Below, piece by piece: positions 44,963-53,415 of a DNA stretch of 64,000 nucleotides. This DNA is from Chryseobacterium nakagawai. GTDB taxonomy: Bacteria > Bacteroidota > Bacteroidia > Flavobacteriales > Weeksellaceae. How positions within the stretch are numbered: position 1 is the stretch's first letter; each line of letters opens with the position of its first letter. The notes beneath the pieces were generated by a model. The model searched no databases and had not been told where the DNA came from. It saw only the letters and a program-made list of their open reading frames with translations. The translations under genes and the position numbers were made by a program. The DNA is taken from positions 2,906,501 through 2,970,500 of the forward strand of contig NZ_LR134386.1 of NCBI RefSeq assembly GCF_900637665.1. Reading direction: 5' to 3'.

Positions 44963-46882
44963 ATGAAAAAAATTCTACTTCCTATTTTACTGATTTCTTG
45001 TTATATTTCTGCGCAGGCTCCTGCCGGATATTATAATGGAACGGCCGGATTAACCGGCTATGCCCTGAAATCTAAGATTCATGATATTATTTCAGCAAAA
45101 ATGGTCAACTGGCATTATGATGATCTTCCGAATCTTTATAATCAAACCGATCTAGATAAATATTATGATCACGACTCTTCGAACACAGAATATCTTTTGG
45201 ATATTTATTCAGAAATTCCATCAGGACCAGATGCATATGAATATAAATCTAATCAAATGATATCTGGTGCCAATGCTGAAGGGTTGGGGTATAACAGGGA
45301 GCATATGATGCCTCAAAGCACATTCAGTACAAGCTCTAAAATCAGTGATTACCCAATGTATTCAGATCTGAATTTTATTATTCCTGCAGATGCCAGAATC
45401 AATCAATTGAGAAATAACTATCCTTATGGGATAGCAGGTACTACTAATTATTATACTTTTACTAATACTTCGAAGATATCTAAAGCAGCCATCCCTAATT
45501 ATCCTTATGCAGGAAGAGTGTATGAACCTATTGATGAATTCAAAGGAGATGTTGCCAGAACATTGTTGTATTTTGCTGTTAGATATGAAGGTAAATTAGG
45601 CTCGTTTAATACAGCATACAGTACATCTGCAACCATAACCCCAGCTACAGACCAATGTCCGCTTGATGGAACGGAAGAAAGAGCAATTGATCTTCCTTAT
45701 GTTGCGATGCTAAAGCAATGGAGTGCAATGGACCCTGTTTCACAGAGAGAAATCGATAGGAATAATGCAATATATGCCATACAGAAAAACAGAAATCCTT
45801 TCATTGATCATCCTGAATGGATTGACATGATCTGGTCTGAAACTCCGGATAATATTGCTCCTGCAGCTCCGCAATCTCTGGTTTCAACACAACAGAATGC
45901 TTATTTTGTCAATCTGAACTGGACTGCTTCTACGGATACAGATGTTTTAGGATACAGGATATATATGAATGACTCAACAACGCCTGTTGCTATTACAAAG
46001 GGGACTTCTATAACGATAGATCACCTGAGTCCGTCTACAACCTATACATTTACAGTAAAAGCTTTTGATAAGGGATATCTGGAATCTCCATTCAGTAATA
46101 CTGCTACAGCTACCACTATTGCTTCAGACTCCTATGCTGCCGATCTTATGATCACAAAGTATATATCAGGAACCAATAATGTGGCCAATACTATTAAGAA
46201 TAACGCACTGGAAATTGTAAATAAAACGGGACATGAAGTTAATTTAAATAACTACAGAATTAATATTCAACTTAAAAATAACACTTCAGGAGCTATTTAT
46301 AATGCAGATACTTATGAATTGGAGGGAAAAATAGGAAATAACGAAATTTTTGTAATCCTGAATCCCAAAGCTACTTTATCATGTTATTCCAATGACCAGG
46401 CTAAATTTGTAACGGCTTCTGATCCTATGACTTTCAAGGGAGAGAATTATGTAGAGCTTGCTTATAATAAAACAATTACTGTAGATGCGATTGGTACAAA
46501 ATACGTATCCAATAGCAATGGCAATGTTTCATTATATAGAAAAAGTACCATTAATCAACCTAATAGTACATTCAGTATCGGAGAATGGGACTCTTATCCA
46601 TCCAATTATTGTCAAAACCTTGGAACATTATCTACTACAGAGCTTATTGCATCCAAGGATAAAAAATTAGGAATATATCCCAACCCTGTATATGATCGTC
46701 TTTTTGTAAATGGAGAAATTGAAAAAATCAAAACGGCCCAGATCATTGACTTCTCGGGAAAAGTGATCTTTACAGAGAAAGATCCGTTCAGAAACAAGAA
46801 AGATATTTCTGTTCAGGCAATTCCTACAGGAACCTATATTCTAAGACTGGATGATCATGTACAACAGTTTATTAAGAAATAG
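44963..46882 (+). CDS. Secreted endonuclease I with FN3, lamin-tail-like and T9SS domains
   Basis: A 639-residue secreted nuclease. After the signal peptide (ISAQA) comes an endonuclease I domain to about residue 290, with GYNREHMMPQS at 109-119 containing the catalytic His114 of the beta-beta-alpha metal site. A fibronectin type III domain follows (about 295-388), then a lamin-tail-like beta domain (about 393-560, ALEIVNKTGHEVNLNNYRI) and a T9SS type A domain at IYPNP near residue 572. It likely degrades extracellular DNA for nutrition or against rivals. Transcription ends at a strong hairpin. Confidence 0.92.
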   Translation: MKKILLPILLISCYISAQAPAGYYNGTAGLTGYALKSKIHDIISAKMVNWHYDDLPNLYNQTDLDKYYDHDSSNTEYLLDIYSEIPSGPDAYEYKSNQMISGANAEGLGYNREHMMPQSTFSTSSKISDYPMYSDLNFIIPADARINQLRNNYPYGIAGTTNYYTFTNTSKISKAAIPNYPYAGRVYEPIDEFKGDVARTLLYFAVRYEGKLGSFNTAYSTSATITPATDQCPLDGTEERAIDLPYVAMLKQWSAMDPVSQREIDRNNAIYAIQKNRNPFIDHPEWIDMIWSETPDNIAPAAPQSLVSTQQNAYFVNLNWTASTDTDVLGYRIYMNDSTTPVAITKGTSITIDHLSPSTTYTFTVKAFDKGYLESPFSNTATATTIASDSYAADLMITKYISGTNNVANTIKNNALEIVNKTGHEVNLNNYRINIQLKNNTSGAIYNADTYELEGKIGNNEIFVILNPKATLSCYSNDQAKFVTASDPMTFKGENYVELAYNKTITVDAIGTKYVSNSNGNVSLYRKSTINQPNSTFSIGEWDSYPSNYCQNLGTLSTTELIASKDKKLGIYPNPVYDRLFVNGEIEKIKTAQIIDFSGKVIFTEKDPFRNKKDISVQAIPTGTYILRLDDHVQQFIKK

Positions 46883-46905
46883 TAACTAATATTTTAATGA
46901 TACCC

Positions 46906-46948
46906 AACCTAACAGGTTTTTGAAACCTGTTAGGTTTTATTTTTTTAG
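46906..46948 (+). terminator. Terminator of the endonuclease gene
   Basis: Near-perfect 14-bp stem (AACCTAACAGGTTT and its complement) at 46906-46936, followed by a T-run. Confidence 0.9.
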
Positions 46949-46965
46949 AGATCGTAGTCTTAATC

Positions 46966-47086
46966 CTGCCAGGGTTTGAAATCCCAGCGAGGATAATAGC
47001 CCTGATAGTAGCGGTTACCCCACAGCAAGCAATGGGAGAAGAGGGGAGCGAGGAGTATGAGCGGATAGCAGGAAACAGCTTCTCAA
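46966..47086 (+). ncRNA. Structured repeat RNA of the Flavo-1 type
   Basis: The stretch is markedly GC-richer than its flanks and contains ATAGCCCTGATAGTAGCGG and, at its end, AGCGGATAGCAGGAAACAGC. These are the two conserved boxes of a repeat I recognise from many intergenic regions of Flavobacteria, which I associate with the Flavo-1 RNA motif. Between them is a variable hairpin (CTCTTCTCCC against GGGAGCGAGG-like arms). The function of this RNA class is unknown. The name rests on memory of the boxes, not on a model search. Confidence 0.55.
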
Positions 47087-47215
47087 ATAAAAAAACAGTA
47101 AAGAAATTGAGTTAATATTCAACTTCTCATGAAAATTTTTCATTTATTTTGTCTTTGTCTAATTTTTTAATTTCACTTAAAGTCTTAAAAGCCTTATGTT
47201 TACTGTATAATTGAT

Positions 47216-47291
47216 ATAAGCAGATTCACTAATAATCAATATCTATAAGTGTTTCTGCTTATATTTTTTATTTATAAGTAATTATGCTTAT
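47216..47291. promoter_or_regulatory. Three phased operator sites upstream of the SatD-HTH operon
   Basis: Three 18-bp dyads start at 47216, 47245 and 47274, exactly 29 bp apart: ATAAGCAGATTCACTAAT, ATAAGTGTTTCTGCTTAT and ATAAGTAATTATGCTTAT. Each has ATAAG on the left; the last two have CTTAT on the right and the first has CTAAT. The third site overlaps the promoter box at 47289. The downstream SatD protein has an HTH and is the likely ligand. Confidence 0.7.
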
Positions 47292-47296
47292 ATTTG
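47289..47296 (+). promoter_or_regulatory. -7 promoter box of the SatD-HTH operon
   Basis: TATATTTG fits TAnnTTTG and lies only 4 bases before the ATG at 47301, so the transcript would start at or next to the start codon (leaderless mRNA). Confidence 0.6.
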
Positions 47297-47300
47297 CAGG

Positions 47301-47906
47301 ATGATAGCGGTCATTACCGGTGATATTATAAATTCACAGCATGCAGACACTGAAGTTTGGATTACCAAGCTTAAAAATCTTCTCGACACCTGGGGAAGCG
47401 CTCCTTACACATGGGAGATCTACCGGGGGGATGAATTTCAGTTTAAATGCAGTATTGACTCTGTTTTCTGGCATTTTCTAGCCATAAAATCACTTATTAA
47501 GAGTCAGGAAAATCTGGATGTAAGAATGGCCATAGGGATTGGAGAAGAAAGCTTTTCTTCTGAAAAGATCACCGAATCCAACGGTACCGCTTATGTAAAT
47601 TCCGGACGACTTCTGAATGACTTGAAGAGTGATGGGCATACGGTGGCTATAAAAACATCAAACGATTCTGTAGACAGAGATCTCAATATTTTATTGAAAT
47701 GGTCATCCAAAGATTTTGACAATTGGACTATGGCTACCTCTGAAATCATTCATGAAATGATTATGAATCAAGATATTACCCAGGAAGATCTTGCTAAAAG
47801 ATTTGCTATTTCACAGTCTTCTATCAGCCAGAGACTGAAACGAGCCAACTATGAGCTCATCGTGGAAACCAATCAGTATTTTAGAAAGAAAATTTCAGAA
47901 CTATAG
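47301..47906 (+). CDS. SatD family protein with C-terminal helix-turn-helix
   Basis: A 201-residue protein. Residues 1-140 match the SatD family: MIAVITGDIINS at the start, then YRGDEFQFK near 41-49 and VRMAIGIGEE near 73-82. The last two resemble the GDEF and xxGIG strands of nucleotide-cyclase-like folds, though catalysis is not implied. Residues 155-185 form a helix-turn-helix (QEDLAKRFAISQSSISQRLKRA), so it is probably a DNA-binding regulator of its own operon. The transcript seems leaderless and three operators lie just upstream. The DUF3307 membrane-protein gene begins 2 bp later. Confidence 0.8.
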   Translation: MIAVITGDIINSQHADTEVWITKLKNLLDTWGSAPYTWEIYRGDEFQFKCSIDSVFWHFLAIKSLIKSQENLDVRMAIGIGEESFSSEKITESNGTAYVNSGRLLNDLKSDGHTVAIKTSNDSVDRDLNILLKWSSKDFDNWTMATSEIIHEMIMNQDITQEDLAKRFAISQSSISQRLKRANYELIVETNQYFRKKISEL

Positions 47907-47908
47907 GC

Positions 47909-48604
47909 ATGATCTTTATTAAACTCATATTGGCACATCTACTCGGAGATTTTATACTTCAGCCAAATGCATGGGTTGCTGATAAGGAGAACTATAAACT
48001 GAAAAGTAAGTATTTATACTTTCATGTTCTGATTCACATTGTTTTAAACCTCATTCTTCTTTGGGATCTGGAGCTTTGGTGGGTGGCTATTTTAGTGGGA
48101 GTTACTCACTTCATCATTGATGCTGCTAAACTTAGCTTCCAAACTGTAAAAACAAAAAAAAGATGGTTTTTCATCGATCAGATGCTTCATGTCTTAGTGA
48201 TTGCAGGAGTGTCATTCTATTTCGCTGAATATAATTTCGCCTTTTTACAAAATCAGGAATTTTTAAAGATACTTATGGCAGCTTTGTTTCTGACAACACC
48301 GGCTTCTATTTTTATCAAAATCCTGCTATCATCCTGGACACCTGCTCCGGATGGCCCCAATACGATCCAAACCGAATCTTTATCAAGTGCCGGAAAATAT
48401 ATCGGAATTTTAGAACGTCTGCTGGTATTTACCTTTATTATGGTGAATCACTGGGAAGGCGTAGGTTTCATGGTGGCTGCCAAATCTGTTTTCAGATTCA
48501 GCGACCTTGCACAGGCAAAACAGAGAAAACTTACGGAATATGTATTAATTGGTACATTGTTAAGTTTTGGACTGGCTGTCTTAACAGGAATAATAATAAA
48601 GTAA
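47909..48604 (+). CDS. DUF3307 family membrane protein
   Basis: A 231-residue polytopic protein with the DUF3307 opening LAHLLGDFILQPNAWVADK and the histidine-rich segment YFHVLIHIVLNL, then HFIIDAAKL. About six hydrophobic segments follow, with a positively charged loop between. The family is often found next to SatD but has no established function. The histidine/aspartate residues in membrane segments could bind a metal. It begins 2 bp after the SatD gene, so the two are co-translated. A 36-bp gap separates it from purC. Confidence 0.85.
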   Translation: MIFIKLILAHLLGDFILQPNAWVADKENYKLKSKYLYFHVLIHIVLNLILLWDLELWWVAILVGVTHFIIDAAKLSFQTVKTKKRWFFIDQMLHVLVIAGVSFYFAEYNFAFLQNQEFLKILMAALFLTTPASIFIKILLSSWTPAPDGPNTIQTESLSSAGKYIGILERLLVFTFIMVNHWEGVGFMVAAKSVFRFSDLAQAKQRKLTEYVLIGTLLSFGLAVLTGIIIK

Positions 48605-48640
48605 ATCAATAAATCTAACTACAATTTAGAAAGTAAAATT

Positions 48641-49363
48641 ATGAGTCAAAAGAAAGAAATGTTGTACGAGGGAAAAGCAAAACAAGTATTTGCTACCGAT
48701 AATCCTGATGAAGTAGTAGTACGTTTCAAAGACGATGCTACAGCATTTAACGCTCAAAAGAAAGGCCAGGTTGACCTTAAAGGAGAGATGAATAACGCCA
48801 TCACAACCCTTATTTTTGAATATTTAAATGAAAAAGGAATCAAAACTCATTTCATTAAACAATTAGACGAAAGAGAGCAGTTGGTAAGAAAAGTATCTAT
48901 CATTCCTTTGGAAATGGTGGTAAGAAACTACTCTGCGGGAAGCATGGCACAAAGATTAGGAGTGGAGGAAGGAATCAAATCGCCGGTAACCATCTTCGAT
49001 ATCTGCTATAAAAAAGACGAATTGGGAGATCCGCTTATCAATGATCACCACGCTGTTTTCTTAGGAGCTGCTACTTACGAAGAGCTTGATGAAATGTATG
49101 AATTAACATCAGACATTAATGAAATCCTTATCGACCTTTTTGATAAGATCAACATCATCCTGGTAGATTTCAAAATCGAATTAGGGAAAACTTCTGACGG
49201 GGAAATCATCTTAGCTGACGAAATTTCTCCTGATACTTGCAGACTTTGGGATAAAGATACCATGAAAAAGCTTGACAAAGATAGATTCAGAAGAGACTTA
49301 GGAGAAGTAACTGAGGCATATGTTGAAATTTACAACCGTCTTAAAAATCTTTTAAAGAAATAA
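48641..49363 (+). CDS. purC: SAICAR synthetase
   Basis: A 240-residue enzyme joining aspartate to CAIR in purine synthesis (ATP-dependent). It begins with [12 protein letters not shown], followed by [32 protein letters not shown] and [13 protein letters not shown], all standard landmarks. The short bacterial length is normal. It could be read from the SatD promoter, since no terminator intervenes, but purF follows on the same strand after 141 bp, so it is more likely part of a purine unit. The gap to purF contains an inverted repeat. Confidence 0.97.
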   Translation: MSQKKEMLYEGKAKQVFATDNPDEVVVRFKDDATAFNAQKKGQVDLKGEMNNAITTLIFEYLNEKGIKTHFIKQLDEREQLVRKVSIIPLEMVVRNYSAGSMAQRLGVEEGIKSPVTIFDICYKKDELGDPLINDHHAVFLGAATYEELDEMYELTSDINEILIDLFDKINIILVDFKIELGKTSDGEIILADEISPDTCRLWDKDTMKKLDKDRFRRDLGEVTEAYVEIYNRLKNLLKK

Positions 49364-49375
49364 GATTTCAGACAC

Positions 49376-49472
49376 CAGATTTCAGATATCAGATGTTGGT
49401 ACTGAAAATACTTTGTTAGTTAAAACAAAATTAAAATTTGAAGTTAGCTTTTAGTCTGAGATCTGAAATCTG
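49376..49472. repeat. Inverted repeat in the purC-purF gap
   Basis: Two 18-bp arms, at 49376-49393 and 49455-49472, are complementary with one mismatch and carry CAGATTTCAGAT. They enclose 61 bp of AT-rich sequence and would form a large stem-loop. The phrase is common in dispersed repeats of flavobacteria. Confidence 0.6.
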
Positions 49473-49504
49473 ACTTCTAAGATCTACAATTAGAAAAAAT
49501 AGAA

Positions 49505-51004
49505 ATGAAAAGTTTAGACATTCATAAAAGTGAATATTTAAAACAGTTTGAAAACCAGGTCTACGGAAGAAATCTCTTCAGAACTCAGGAAGAGGAAAGA
49601 TTAGATGCTCCTAATGAAGAATGTGGAATCTTCGGACTCTATTCAGATGAAGATCTGGATACGTTTTCTCTTTCACAGTTCGGGCTTTTTGCATTACAGC
49701 ACAGAGGCCAGGAAGCTTGTGGTATTTCCGTTTTAAAAGACGGAAGAATCACCAACATGAAAGATGAAGGATTGGTTTTAGACGTTTATAAAGACATTCA
49801 GGAACCTGAAGCTTTTATGGGAAATTCTGCAATTGGGCATACTCGTTATACCACTGCAGGAGATAAAAAGAAATATAACTTCCAGCCATTTTTCGCGAAA
49901 AACGAATATGACCAGATTATACTTTCTATAGCACACAACGGTAACCTTACCAATGCGAAAGAGTTAAAAAACGAATTAGAAGCTGAAGGTGTAGTTTTCA
50001 GAGCAACTTCCGATTCTGAGGTGATCTTAAGATTAATCCAGAAAAATCTTGATCTTGGGCTTCGTGGAGCCATTAAAGCTACTATGGAGAAGATTGAAGG
50101 AGCTTATTCCGTAGTAGGAATGACAAGAAATAAATTCTTCGCTTTCAGAGATTTCAATGGGATTCGTCCATTAGTTTTAGGAGCGATTAATGAAAATTCT
50201 TATGTAGTTGCTTCTGAATCTGTAGCATTAGATGCTGTAGGAGCTCAATATGTACGCGATATTCTTCCTGGAGAAATCATTTATACCAACGAAAATGAAC
50301 CTGGAAAACTTCATTCTTATATGATGGATGAAGCCAAAGGAAAACAGAGAATCTGCTCTTTTGAATACATCTACTTCGCAAGACCTGACTCTACCTTAGA
50401 AAACATTAATGTTTATGAGATTAGAGAAAAATCGGGTGAAAAGATATGGGATCAAGCTCCTGTAGAAGCTGATTTGGTTATTGGGGTTCCGGATTCCGGA
50501 GTTCCTGCTGCCATCGGGTTTTCAAAAGCTTCAGGAATACCTTTCCGCCCTGTTTTAATTAAAAACAGATACATTGGAAGAAGTTTCATTGTTCCTACAC
50601 AAGAAATGAGAGAAAGAGTAGTAAATCTTAAGCTTAATCCTATTATTTCAGAAATGAAAGATAAAAGGGTAGTTATTATTGATGACTCTATTGTTCGTGG
50701 AACAACATCTAAGAGGTTGGTTAAAATTTTAAAAGATGCAGGCGTAAAAGAGATTCACTTCAGAAGTGTTTCTCCACCCATTATTGCTCCATGTTATCTG
50801 GGAATTGATACTCCGTCAAAAGATGATCTGATCTCAGCAAACATGTCTACAGAAGAACTTAGAAACTATTTAGGAGTAGATTCTTTAGAGTTTTTAAGCA
50901 TAGACAACCTAAAAGATATTTTAGGATCTTCTAATCACTGCTTTGGATGCTTTACAGAAGAATATCCGGTAGGAAAAGGAGAAGAGGTAGAACTATTTAA
51001 TTAA
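49505..51004 (+). CDS. purF: Amidophosphoribosyltransferase
   Basis: A 499-residue enzyme of the first committed step of purine synthesis (PRPP plus glutamine). The glutaminase nucleophile is Cys40 in NEECGIFG, preceded by a 39-residue leader to be removed, longer than the usual few residues. Other landmarks: ALQHRGQEACGI, AHNGNLTN, the PRPP loop VVIIDDSIVRGTTS, and four cysteines near the C-terminus (CYLGID, CFGC) suitable for an iron-sulfur cluster. A terminator follows. Regulation by purine nucleotides is known for the family. Confidence 0.97.
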   Translation: MKSLDIHKSEYLKQFENQVYGRNLFRTQEEERLDAPNEECGIFGLYSDEDLDTFSLSQFGLFALQHRGQEACGISVLKDGRITNMKDEGLVLDVYKDIQEPEAFMGNSAIGHTRYTTAGDKKKYNFQPFFAKNEYDQIILSIAHNGNLTNAKELKNELEAEGVVFRATSDSEVILRLIQKNLDLGLRGAIKATMEKIEGAYSVVGMTRNKFFAFRDFNGIRPLVLGAINENSYVVASESVALDAVGAQYVRDILPGEIIYTNENEPGKLHSYMMDEAKGKQRICSFEYIYFARPDSTLENINVYEIREKSGEKIWDQAPVEADLVIGVPDSGVPAAIGFSKASGIPFRPVLIKNRYIGRSFIVPTQEMRERVVNLKLNPIISEMKDKRVVIIDDSIVRGTTSKRLVKILKDAGVKEIHFRSVSPPIIAPCYLGIDTPSKDDLISANMSTEELRNYLGVDSLEFLSIDNLKDILGSSNHCFGCFTEEYPVGKGEEVELFN

Positions 51005-51024
51005 AATATTTCTTACATATAATA

Positions 51025-51060
51025 GAGAGCCAGGTATTTACTATCTGGCTCTTTTTGTTG
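51025..51060 (+). terminator. Terminator of purF
   Basis: Stem AGAGCCAG / CTGGCTCT at 51026-51052, followed by TTTTTG. Confidence 0.85.
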
Positions 51061-51237
51061 TATTATGTCATTCCGGGGAAATCTCAAGAATATTCATCTC
51101 GCTTCTCAGTATATTTGCCTCCATTCGGTCTGCTTTTTTTTCTCCAAAACGCCATAAAATGTAGCATAACCTTAATGTTCCGGTATTATAAAATACACCA
51201 GTAAGTTTTAATTTTATTAGATTAAAATTTCAGGAAT

Positions 51238-52185
51238 ATGAAGAACGCATTTTTATCAGGTATATTTATTATTGCCACTCAATTGTATTCAGCGCAGTCT
51301 TTTGATAACCAGGCACATCGTGGCGGAAAGTCTTTGTATCCGGAGAATACAATCCCGGCGATGAAAAATGCTTTACAAATGAATGTTACAACCCTCGAAA
51401 TGGATCTGGCAATTACAAAAGATAAAAAAGTGATCCTTTCCCATGATTCATTTCTATCACCGGAGTTAATTACCAAACCAGATGGAACCTATATTCCGAA
51501 AGACTCAGGTTTTTACTATAAGATTTATGAAATGCCCTATGCAAAGATTCAGACATTTGATGTAGGATTAAAGAAACTTGAAAATTATCCTGATCAAAAG
51601 AAAGTGAAAGTTCAGAAACCTCTTTTTTCTGAAGTAATAGATGCTGTGGAAAACTATTCCCGTGAATTGAAAAGACCTTTACCTTATTATAATATAGAAA
51701 CAAAGACACGCCCCTTTTCGGACAATATTTTTCATCCTGAGCCTAAAGAATTTGTAAATCTGATGATGAAGATTATTATAGAAAAAGGAATTCAGGATAG
51801 AGTTATTATTCAGTCTTTTGATCCCAGAACCCTTGAGATCATCCATAAAGAATATCCTAAAATGATGACCACTCTACTTGTAGAAGAAGTGAATGATAAA
51901 AAATTAGCACAACAACGGGCTAATTTCAAGAATATTCCTGTGGAAAAATTTAAATTATATCCGGATCACCTTAATGGAGTAGCAGGTGATATGAAATTTT
52001 TAAGTTTTACTCCAACCATTTATAGCCCAGAGCACAGGCTGGTTACTCCTGAGCTTGTACAGCAATGTCATGCATTAGGAATGAAAGTGATCCCATGGAC
52101 TGTGAATACCAAAGAAAGACTACAGGCGTTGAAAGATATGGGAATTGATGGAGCAATCAGTGATGATCCCCGAATATTTGAATAA
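51238..52185 (+). CDS. Exported glycerophosphodiester phosphodiesterase
   Basis: A 315-residue protein with a signal peptide ending LYSAQ. The GDPD motifs are present: HRGG with catalytic His27, LYPENTIPAM with a metal glutamate, LEMDLAITKDKKVILSHDSF, with the second histidine, and the late VIPWTVN. It hydrolyses glycerophosphodiesters from phospholipid turnover to glycerol-3-phosphate and an alcohol. It acts in the periplasm or at the surface. It is a single gene, convergent with the beta-barrel genes and sharing a terminator with them. Confidence 0.93.
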   Translation: MKNAFLSGIFIIATQLYSAQSFDNQAHRGGKSLYPENTIPAMKNALQMNVTTLEMDLAITKDKKVILSHDSFLSPELITKPDGTYIPKDSGFYYKIYEMPYAKIQTFDVGLKKLENYPDQKKVKVQKPLFSEVIDAVENYSRELKRPLPYYNIETKTRPFSDNIFHPEPKEFVNLMMKIIIEKGIQDRVIIQSFDPRTLEIIHKEYPKMMTTLLVEEVNDKKLAQQRANFKNIPVEKFKLYPDHLNGVAGDMKFLSFTPTIYSPEHRLVTPELVQQCHALGMKVIPWTVNTKERLQALKDMGIDGAISDDPRIFE

Positions 52186-52285
52186 ATATTCTCAAAAGGT
52201 TGAAAGAGATTCTTCATTTAACTCAGATTGACACCCCATATAAAATTATACATCAATATTGCAACAGCTACTTCACCAAAATATA

Positions 52286-52320
52286 AATAGCCGGAAGAAA
52301 TTCTTCCGGCTATTTTATGC
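52286..52320. terminator. Bidirectional terminator between the phosphodiesterase and first beta-barrel gene
   Basis: Perfect 14-bp stem AATAGCCGGAAGAA and its complement at 52286-52314, T-run on both strands. Confidence 0.9.
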
Positions 52321-52366
52321 AATGCAGAAACCTGCATCTGAAGTTAAAAAATTGGTTTATTTTTTA

Positions 52367-53068
52367 TTAGAACTTATAGTTCAGACCTAATTGGAAAACT
52401 CTGTTGTTGTTTTCAGCAGCTGGTCTGCTCTTATCGATCTTTGTTAAACTGTTAACATATCTTGCGCTGATCCCAATGTTATTGGTGATATCATATCCTA
52501 AACCAAGACCTAAACCGAAGTTGAATTTATTGATATCATCTTTATTAAGATCATCAGACTGAGATTGTGAGGTAGTTGTAGTTATTCCTCCTGTGGTAGA
52601 TGCTACAGTAGCTTCTCCTTTAGTTTTACCGTTGATAAAGTAACTGAATTCAGGACCTGCTTCAACATAGAATTTATCCATAGGTCTCATCTGAACCATT
52701 AAAGGAACTGAAATATAGTTCATTGTTACTTTACTTTCTCCTTTAGTTTTTACAGTAGTTGCTCCTGTTGTTACTTCTGTTGAATAAGCTACATCTCTTG
52801 CCCCCATTTGGTTGTATAATACCTCCGGTTGGAAGCTGAATTGTTTAGAGATAGGAATGTTTACAAAAGCTCCGGCGTGGAAACCTAATTTCTGGCTGTT
52901 CATTCCGAATTTTTGCTCACTGAAATACGCTGAGTTACCTCCGGCTTTAATACCAAATCTTACAGGTTGAGCATCTTTTTTAAGAGGTGACGTATTTACA
53001 GTTGTTGATTCCTGAGCAAAGGCTAAAGTTCCAGCAGTTAATGCCAGTCCTAAAAATAACTTCTTCAT
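52367..53068 (-). CDS. Outer-membrane beta-barrel protein (OmpW/PorT-like), member 1
   Basis: A 233-residue protein with a signal peptide ending LAFAQ. Its strands FGIKAGGNSAYFSEQ, GFHAGAFVNIPISKQFSFQPEVLY, MVQMRPMDKFYVEAGPEFSYFI and the closing GLNYKF are typical of the small eight-stranded beta-barrels found in Bacteroidetes; the aromatic C-terminus is an outer-membrane insertion signal. A serine/threonine/glutamine-rich loop around 165-180 is probably an extracellular loop. It is the first of four tandem paralogues, each with a terminator, so each is likely expressed separately. Ligand unknown. Confidence 0.88.
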   Translation of the reverse strand: MKKLFLGLALTAGTLAFAQESTTVNTSPLKKDAQPVRFGIKAGGNSAYFSEQKFGMNSQKLGFHAGAFVNIPISKQFSFQPEVLYNQMGARDVAYSTEVTTGATTVKTKGESKVTMNYISVPLMVQMRPMDKFYVEAGPEFSYFINGKTKGEATVASTTGGITTTTSQSQSDDLNKDDINKFNFGLGLGLGYDITNNIGISARYVNSLTKIDKSRPAAENNNRVFQLGLNYKF

Positions 53069-53369
53069 AATTTTTATTTTTTAATTTTTACTACTTGTGA
53101 TGGTCTTTCAACCATTCGCGGTTTATTTTGCAAAATGCTTGCCAAACTCAAAAAACCTAGATGTACAGGCTATTTCAATAGGTTTTTCAATTTAAAAAAG
53201 AATTATTATATTTTGTTTTATATAAAATATTTCAACATATAAGGAGTATTTATGATAAATTTTATGTTAAATCTATTCCATTTGGATGATATTTCTTAAT
53301 TGAGAATATTTTTATTTCTTTAGTGATGAAAATCTTCAATTTATAAGTCTAATACCAAAAAAACAAAAA
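53069..53369. other. AT-rich spacer between beta-barrel genes 1 and 2
   Basis: It carries the upstream region of gene 1, with its promoter not clearly resolved, and the terminator of gene 2 at the far end. No other feature was seen. Confidence 0.4.
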
Positions 53370-53396
53370 CCAGGTATTGAAAAATACCTGGCCTAC
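53366..53396 (-). terminator. Terminator of beta-barrel gene 2
   Basis: Stem CCAGGTATT / AATACCTGG at 53370-53391 with a GAAA loop; T-run on the minus strand. Confidence 0.85.
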
Positions 53397-53415
53397 ATCG
53401 AAAAATAATAAATAT

